Part shown: positions 60,499 through 64,000 of the stretch, in pieces
Layout: every line of letters starts with the position of its first letter
Position numbering within the stretch: the stretch's first letter is position 1
Source of the DNA: Acidobacteriota bacterium
Lineage (GTDB): Bacteria > Acidobacteriota > Blastocatellia > Pyrinomonadales > Pyrinomonadaceae
Direction: 5' to 3'
DNA length: 64,000 nucleotides
Assembly (NCBI GenBank): GCA_003222895.1
Contig: QHXI01000078.1
Location: 1-64,000 of the forward strand
Position numbers and translations under genes: made by a program
Notes under the pieces: generated by a model
Database searches by the model: none
What the model saw: only the letters and a program-made list of their open reading frames with translations
Told to the model about the DNA's origin: nothing

Positions 60499-61722
60499 CT
60501 ATCGTTTGCGCGCGTGATTCTCTTTCGCTTTCATTAGCACGTCGAGCGACTGATAAATCTGCAGGTAGAGTTGCGTCTCGCGCGGAATTAAGGTGCGCCA
60601 ACCGCTGCCGGCGCGACGAATGTATCCAGGAATCTTTGCCGCGTTCGAGTTGTAACCGGCCGCCACGAGTTCAGTGACCGTCGCCTGCTTCGCAGTAAGC
60701 GCGCTCTGCACGTCTTCATTTGCCGACAAATCATTCCAGGTATCCTGCATGTAAAGCAGCATTGCTTCCAGCGCGTTGCCGTGATTGCGCATGCCGACGA
60801 CGAAGTCAGGATTCAATCCGACGCCTGGATGACGCTGCCGCATCAGCGCGTAACTCCAGGGAATCATCTGCACCATGCCGCCGGCGCCGGCTGAGCTGAC
60901 TGAATAGCGATAAGTGTCGAGTTCGTTCAGCGCATAGAGCGTGTAAATCTCTTCGAACAGCGCAATGCGATTTTCATTGCGGAAGCGATCGTGATCGACG
61001 TGCTCGACGACGCACAGTCGTTTTGCAATTTCGACCAGGTTTGGGGCGATTGGATTGCCGCGTTCGCGCAACCGCTTCGCGGCGAGATCGATCATCGCAT
61101 TGACGTACGTCTGGCCGGTCTTCATCAACTCCGGCGACAACAGAGCCGGATGCGCCGACGTGTAGTAGGCCATTTCCTTGAACACGCCGCGGCGCTCGAT
61201 CGGGAACTCAACCGCCAAAGGCAGGAGCGAACGGTTTTGATTATCGAAGATGTTGACGGCCGTGTTGACGCCGTTTGCGCGGACAATTCGCACCTGAACA
61301 GGCAGGCCGAGTGAACTAATCGCTGAAACTTGAGAACCTTTTGTCAGGAAAGTGCGCTTGTCGACGCGAATCAAATGAATCTTGGACGTTTCCGGCATCA
61401 CCGCCGCCACCGTCACGTATTCGATCGAAGGCGTCATCGCCGTCAAAACCGGACGTGCTTTCATCAACCTTTCAGCTTCATTAATGCGCAGGCGCAAACG
61501 ATTCGGCGAAAGATGACGCGAGTTTTCCCCGCGCCGATCTTCATCCTGAGCCGATCGATTCGAGACGTTCGCAGGCTCCTGGTACTTCGAAGTCTGGGCT
61601 CGCGTGGCGGCAACCAAACGCGGACGAGTTTCGGATTTGATCGATCGCGGTTGTTGAGCTTGAGCCGTGCCGGTGACCGAGAGTACAAACGCAAAAAGGA
61701 TTAGACTGGAGGGCAGTTTCAT
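60499..61722 (-). CDS. Lytic transglycosylase (SLT-like), secreted
   Basis: A 407-residue protein with a signal peptide (LPSSLILFAFVLSVTGTAQAQ). The C-terminal third is SLT-like: YSVSSAGAGGMVQMIPWSYALMRQRHPGVGLNPDFVVGMRNHGNALEAMLLYMQDTWNDL...ELVAAGYNSNAAKIPGYIRRAG, matching the GxxGxMQ(x)xP and AYN(A)G motifs of lytic transglycosylases that cleave peptidoglycan to 1,6-anhydro ends. The catalytic Glu usually found in ESxF is not obvious (ALNELDTYRYSVS), so activity is uncertain. The central part (VNIFDNQNRSLLPLAVEFPIERRGVFKEMAYYTSAHPALLSPEL) is family-specific. A palindrome cluster (61812-61918) lies upstream of its start. Confidence 0.8.
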   Translation of the reverse strand: MKLPSSLILFAFVLSVTGTAQAQQPRSIKSETRPRLVAATRAQTSKYQEPANVSNRSAQDEDRRGENSRHLSPNRLRLRINEAERLMKARPVLTAMTPSIEYVTVAAVMPETSKIHLIRVDKRTFLTKGSQVSAISSLGLPVQVRIVRANGVNTAVNIFDNQNRSLLPLAVEFPIERRGVFKEMAYYTSAHPALLSPELMKTGQTYVNAMIDLAAKRLRERGNPIAPNLVEIAKRLCVVEHVDHDRFRNENRIALFEEIYTLYALNELDTYRYSVSSAGAGGMVQMIPWSYALMRQRHPGVGLNPDFVVGMRNHGNALEAMLLYMQDTWNDLSANEDVQSALTAKQATVTELVAAGYNSNAAKIPGYIRRAGSGWRTLIPRETQLYLQIYQSLDVLMKAKENHARKR

Positions 61723-61811
61723 GATGACGAAATTTCAAGAAGGAGTTCTTCGCGGGAGTTCGAAGACGACCTCAGATTCGCGTAACGACACGCGCTTGTC
61801 AACCACTTTTT

Positions 61812-61918
61812 TTCTGGAAGATCGCGCGATCTTTTCCAGAATTTTTCTGGAAGATCACGACGCAATTTCCAAAAACGTTTTGGAAGGTTCGAAGGCGATT
61901 TCCAGAATTATTCTGGAA
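61812..61918. repeat. Cluster of TTCTGGAA/TTCCAGAA palindromes
   Basis: Three palindromes in 107 bp: TTCTGGAAGATCGCGCGATCTTTTCCAGAA (61812-61841, core GATCGCGCGATC), TTCCAAAAACGTTTTGGAA (61867-61885) and TTCCAGAATTATTCTGGAA (61900-61918, perfect), plus a single TTCTGGAA at 61845. They lie in the ~250-bp gap between lpxD and the transglycosylase, 90-200 nt upstream of the latter's start on the minus strand. They may be operators of a dimeric regulator or a local hairpin repeat. Confidence 0.7.
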
Positions 61919-61976
61919 CATATTACGTGCTGTTCCAACTTTTTCCAAACGCGCAAAAACACAAGTGAGAACGCGC

Positions 61977-63029
61977 TCATCGATCGCGTTTGAGCAATTG
62001 TTGTTCCAACTCTTTCACGCGATCTTTTAGTTCTTTCAATTCGTCGCGCATCGCCGGAACGCGGCTGAGATGAGCATTTAAACGTTTGTATTCGTCGAGC
62101 GGTTGAATAGGAATGCCCCACCAAACTCCGGGACGGACAATCTTCCCGGGCAGAACTCCCGCCTTCGACCCAATGACGGCGCCGCTCTGCACGCGAATGT
62201 GATCGCCGAATCCGACCTGGCCACCGATCACGCAATCATCTTCGATCGTAACGCTGCCGCTGATTCCCGTTTGGGCGGCGATCACCACGCGCTCGCCGAT
62301 GTCGCAGTTGTGCCCCACATGAACCATGTTATCGAGCTTTGTTCCACGGCCTATGCGCGTTAGACCTAACGCGCCGCGATCAACCGTCGTGTTCGCGCCC
62401 AATTCGACATCGTCTTCGATCACAACCGTGCCGATCTGCGGAAACTTGTGATAGCCCATGTCACTGCGAACATATCCGAATCCATCTGCGCCGATAACCA
62501 CGCCGGCGTGAAGAATTACCCGGTCACCGATTGTCACGCCGTCTTCGAGGAACACGTTTGGATGAATGACGCAATCAGCACCGACGGTTACGTTGTCGCC
62601 AAGTTTTGCGCCGGCTCGAATTTGAGTTCCCGATCCGACCGTAGAATTTTCGCCGACGCAGACAAAAGCGCCGATGAAGACTTCGAGAGCGATGTCCGCA
62701 GTTTCAGCGATGACTGCGGATTGATGAATTTCCGGCTCGCGCTGCTTCGGTGGGTGCAAGACTTCAGCAATTAATGCGAAGGCCAGCTTTGGATTCTTAA
62801 CCGCAATCTGGCAGCGAAGTGACAAGCTCGAATTTTCCGGCACGATCAGGCACGAAGCCCGACTGTTGGTCGCTGCTTCGAAAAACTTTTCATCTTCGAC
62901 ATACGAGATATCGCCTTTAGCGGCGGTGTCGAGACTTGCAACCCGTTGAATTTGCGTCTCGGCCTTGCCGGCAACTCGGCCGCCGACAAGCGCCGCGAGT
63001 TCGGAAACTGACTTTGCTGATTGACTCAT
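61977..63029 (-). CDS. lpxD: UDP-3-O-acylglucosamine N-acyltransferase
   Basis: Lipid A synthesis: adds the second 3-hydroxyacyl chain to UDP-3-O-acyl-GlcN. It has 350 residues from ATG 63029; the listed start is too early. The N-terminal uridine-binding domain is SVSELAALVGGRVAGKAETQIQRVASLDTAAKGDISYVEDEKF. A left-handed beta helix of hexapeptide repeats follows, with the catalytic His region NMVHVGHNCDIGERVVIAAQTGISGSVTIEDDCVIGGQVGF. The C-terminal helix ends in a coiled coil (DELKELKDRVKELEQQLLKRDR), also common in LpxD. It supports a diderm, LPS-bearing cell envelope. Confidence 0.94.
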   Translation of the reverse strand: MSQSAKSVSELAALVGGRVAGKAETQIQRVASLDTAAKGDISYVEDEKFFEAATNSRASCLIVPENSSLSLRCQIAVKNPKLAFALIAEVLHPPKQREPEIHQSAVIAETADIALEVFIGAFVCVGENSTVGSGTQIRAGAKLGDNVTVGADCVIHPNVFLEDGVTIGDRVILHAGVVIGADGFGYVRSDMGYHKFPQIGTVVIEDDVELGANTTVDRGALGLTRIGRGTKLDNMVHVGHNCDIGERVVIAAQTGISGSVTIEDDCVIGGQVGFGDHIRVQSGAVIGSKAGVLPGKIVRPGVWWGIPIQPLDEYKRLNAHLSRVPAMRDELKELKDRVKELEQQLLKRDR

Positions 63030-63303
63030 GTGGATGCTGAATTCGAGGCCAGATAGTACAACGTCCTTACCACATTGGCGAAGTGTGAATCGATTCGAGA
63101 ACTGTGAAAAATACTGAGGTTTTATGTGAAGAGTCCGTGAAGAGCACCGACGGGCGGCCTTTTGTCTTGCCATGTTCGACCCGGCAAACTATCATGGCTC
63201 GAGTTGTTCATAGCTTAATCGATTGACGACGGTCATAAATTCATCAGCTTTGCGAACCATAGCAGCGTCTAACTGCGTTTAGAAACAAGAGGAGAGCTTT
63301 CAT

Positions 63304-64000
63304 TGTTCAGCGATCAATTTCGCCGCGGCGAGTCCGACAAGAATAAGTTAGCCGGGTTGACCGGTTCGAAAATCATTTCGACGTTGTCGGACGTCGCTTG
63401 GAAAGCATTCCAATCCGTTAACAAGCTGCTGCCCGAAGGCGAGGCTATTCGGCCCAAATGGGCGCCCGGGCCGCTGCTAAAATCCTACGAACGAACCGCG
63501 CCGCCACTTGGTTTTCCCAGAGAGACTGACTCGCTTTGTCCGCGCTGCGTGAAGGAAGTGCGCACCGCCGTGATTACTGGCGAAACGACGCTCGAGACGT
63601 TGATGCACCAGCATCCCGGCGAACTCAAAGCGCAGATTCTCGAAGAGAACGGCCAAGTCATTATGCGCAAGACTTGCCCGAAGCACGGCGAGTTCACGGA
63701 CGTGATGGCTACCGATCCGGCCTTCCTCGAAAGAATTGAATCGCTCTTCTTCGGTCGCGACTTTCGCGCCGCTGAAGACGCCAACGTTCACAAGCATGGA
63801 ACGTCGAACATCAAGTTCGGTCGCGGCGCGGTACTGACAGTTGACCTAACGAATCGGTGCAACATGATGTGCGACCCGTGCTTCATGGATGCAAACCAGG
63901 TCGGCTATGTGCACGAACCGACTTTCGAAGATACGAAAGCAATTCTCGATCGCGCAGTTTCATTCAAACCAAAACGACAAGTCATTATTCTTTTCTCGGG
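63304..64000 (+). CDS. Radical SAM protein with N-terminal Cys motifs, cut by right edge
   Basis: Open from TTG 63304 (LFSDQFRRGESDKNKLAG) to the end of the window, ~232 residues; not in the ORF track because no stop is reached. AGAGGAGAG lies 7-8 nt before the TTG. Residues ~60-125 hold a zinc-ribbon-like module (SLCPRCVKEVRTAV...RKTCPKHGEFTDV). The radical SAM cluster motif is LTNRCNMMCDPCF (CxxxCxxC), followed by the usual helix. An N-terminal CPxC...CPKHG module joined to a radical SAM barrel is the architecture of the MJ0619/Tes-like enzymes, some of which join lipid chains tail to tail. The C-terminal half is unseen, so the reaction cannot be fixed. Confidence 0.8.

Overview
The window looks like chromosomal DNA from a Gram-negative bacterium, most likely Acidobacteriota of the Blastocatellia type. 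This assignment is inferred from recalled gene content, not from a search. Supporting items are lpxD and a Lol-like lipoprotein system (an outer membrane), a DUF1800 protein, a PSCyt-type c cytochrome, DUF2270, many GATCGCG-rich codons and many intergenic hairpin repeats. Genes sit on both strands in short operons. No rRNA, phage, CRISPR array or transposase was seen.

Layout. 1-5 kb: 3' part of acs, a DUF6978/DUF1828-like pair with the second gene broken, a PilZ-like protein and an AI-2E exporter. 5-8.3 kb (minus): carA, a Yip1-TPR protein and a LepB-like signal peptidase that lacks the catalytic-serine segment. 8.4-11.2 kb: an HU/IHF gene with a near-consensus promoter, an M50 protease, a BrnT/BrnA toxin-antitoxin pair and a frameshifted membrane protein. 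11-16 kb: a helical membrane protein, yacG, a TlpA-like thioredoxin, a TMEM175-type channel, an ICMT-like methyltransferase and pyk. 16-21 kb (minus): a broken radical SAM gene, then a LolA-like protein, a small membrane protein, a LolD/MacB ATPase, an FtsX-type permease and a second carrier-like lipoprotein, probably one envelope-lipid or lipoprotein transport cluster. 21-26 kb: a tiny 8-Cys metallothionein absent from the ORF track, membrane and propeller proteins, an M48 protease, an enoyl-CoA hydratase and an S9 peptidase remnant. 26-34 kb: hutU and hutH, separated by a DUF1800 protein and a discoidin/glycosidase-like protein on the other strand. 34-39 kb: DUF2270, tadA, two tRNA-Ser genes, SRP RNA and dnaX. 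39-44 kb: a LysR regulator divergent from leuA-leuB-leuC-leuD. 44-49 kb: an amidotransferase, then kynureninase, tryptophan 2,3-dioxygenase, a damaged RelE-type TA pair and a benzoate-CoA-ligase-family enzyme. This suggests a tryptophan-to-anthraniloyl-CoA route. 49-55 kb (minus): a hybrid histidine kinase, an NtrC-type sigma54 activator and an HD-GYP/GAF/GGDEF protein. 55-64 kb: an MFS transporter, a LOG-like protein, an atypical SDR, a dihaem cytochrome, a lytic transglycosylase, lpxD and the start of a radical SAM enzyme that runs off the right edge.

Two themes stand out. (1) The gaps carry several families of short hairpin repeats. One family consists of tandem 7-mers of differing sequence (TTTCAAG, TTAGAGA, ATGAAGG, TTGCCGA and so on), usually facing their own inverted complement. 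Others are palindromes and a 166-bp element with perfect 43-bp terminal inverted repeats. (2) Seven genes carry small lesions: lepB, the DUF1828 gene, the 10.7-kb membrane protein, the radical SAM gene at 16 kb, the S9 peptidase, the 5' end of leuC and relE. At least two lesions lie exactly at repeats. Either repeats drive local deletions here or the assembly has collapsed at them. Reads across the junctions would decide.
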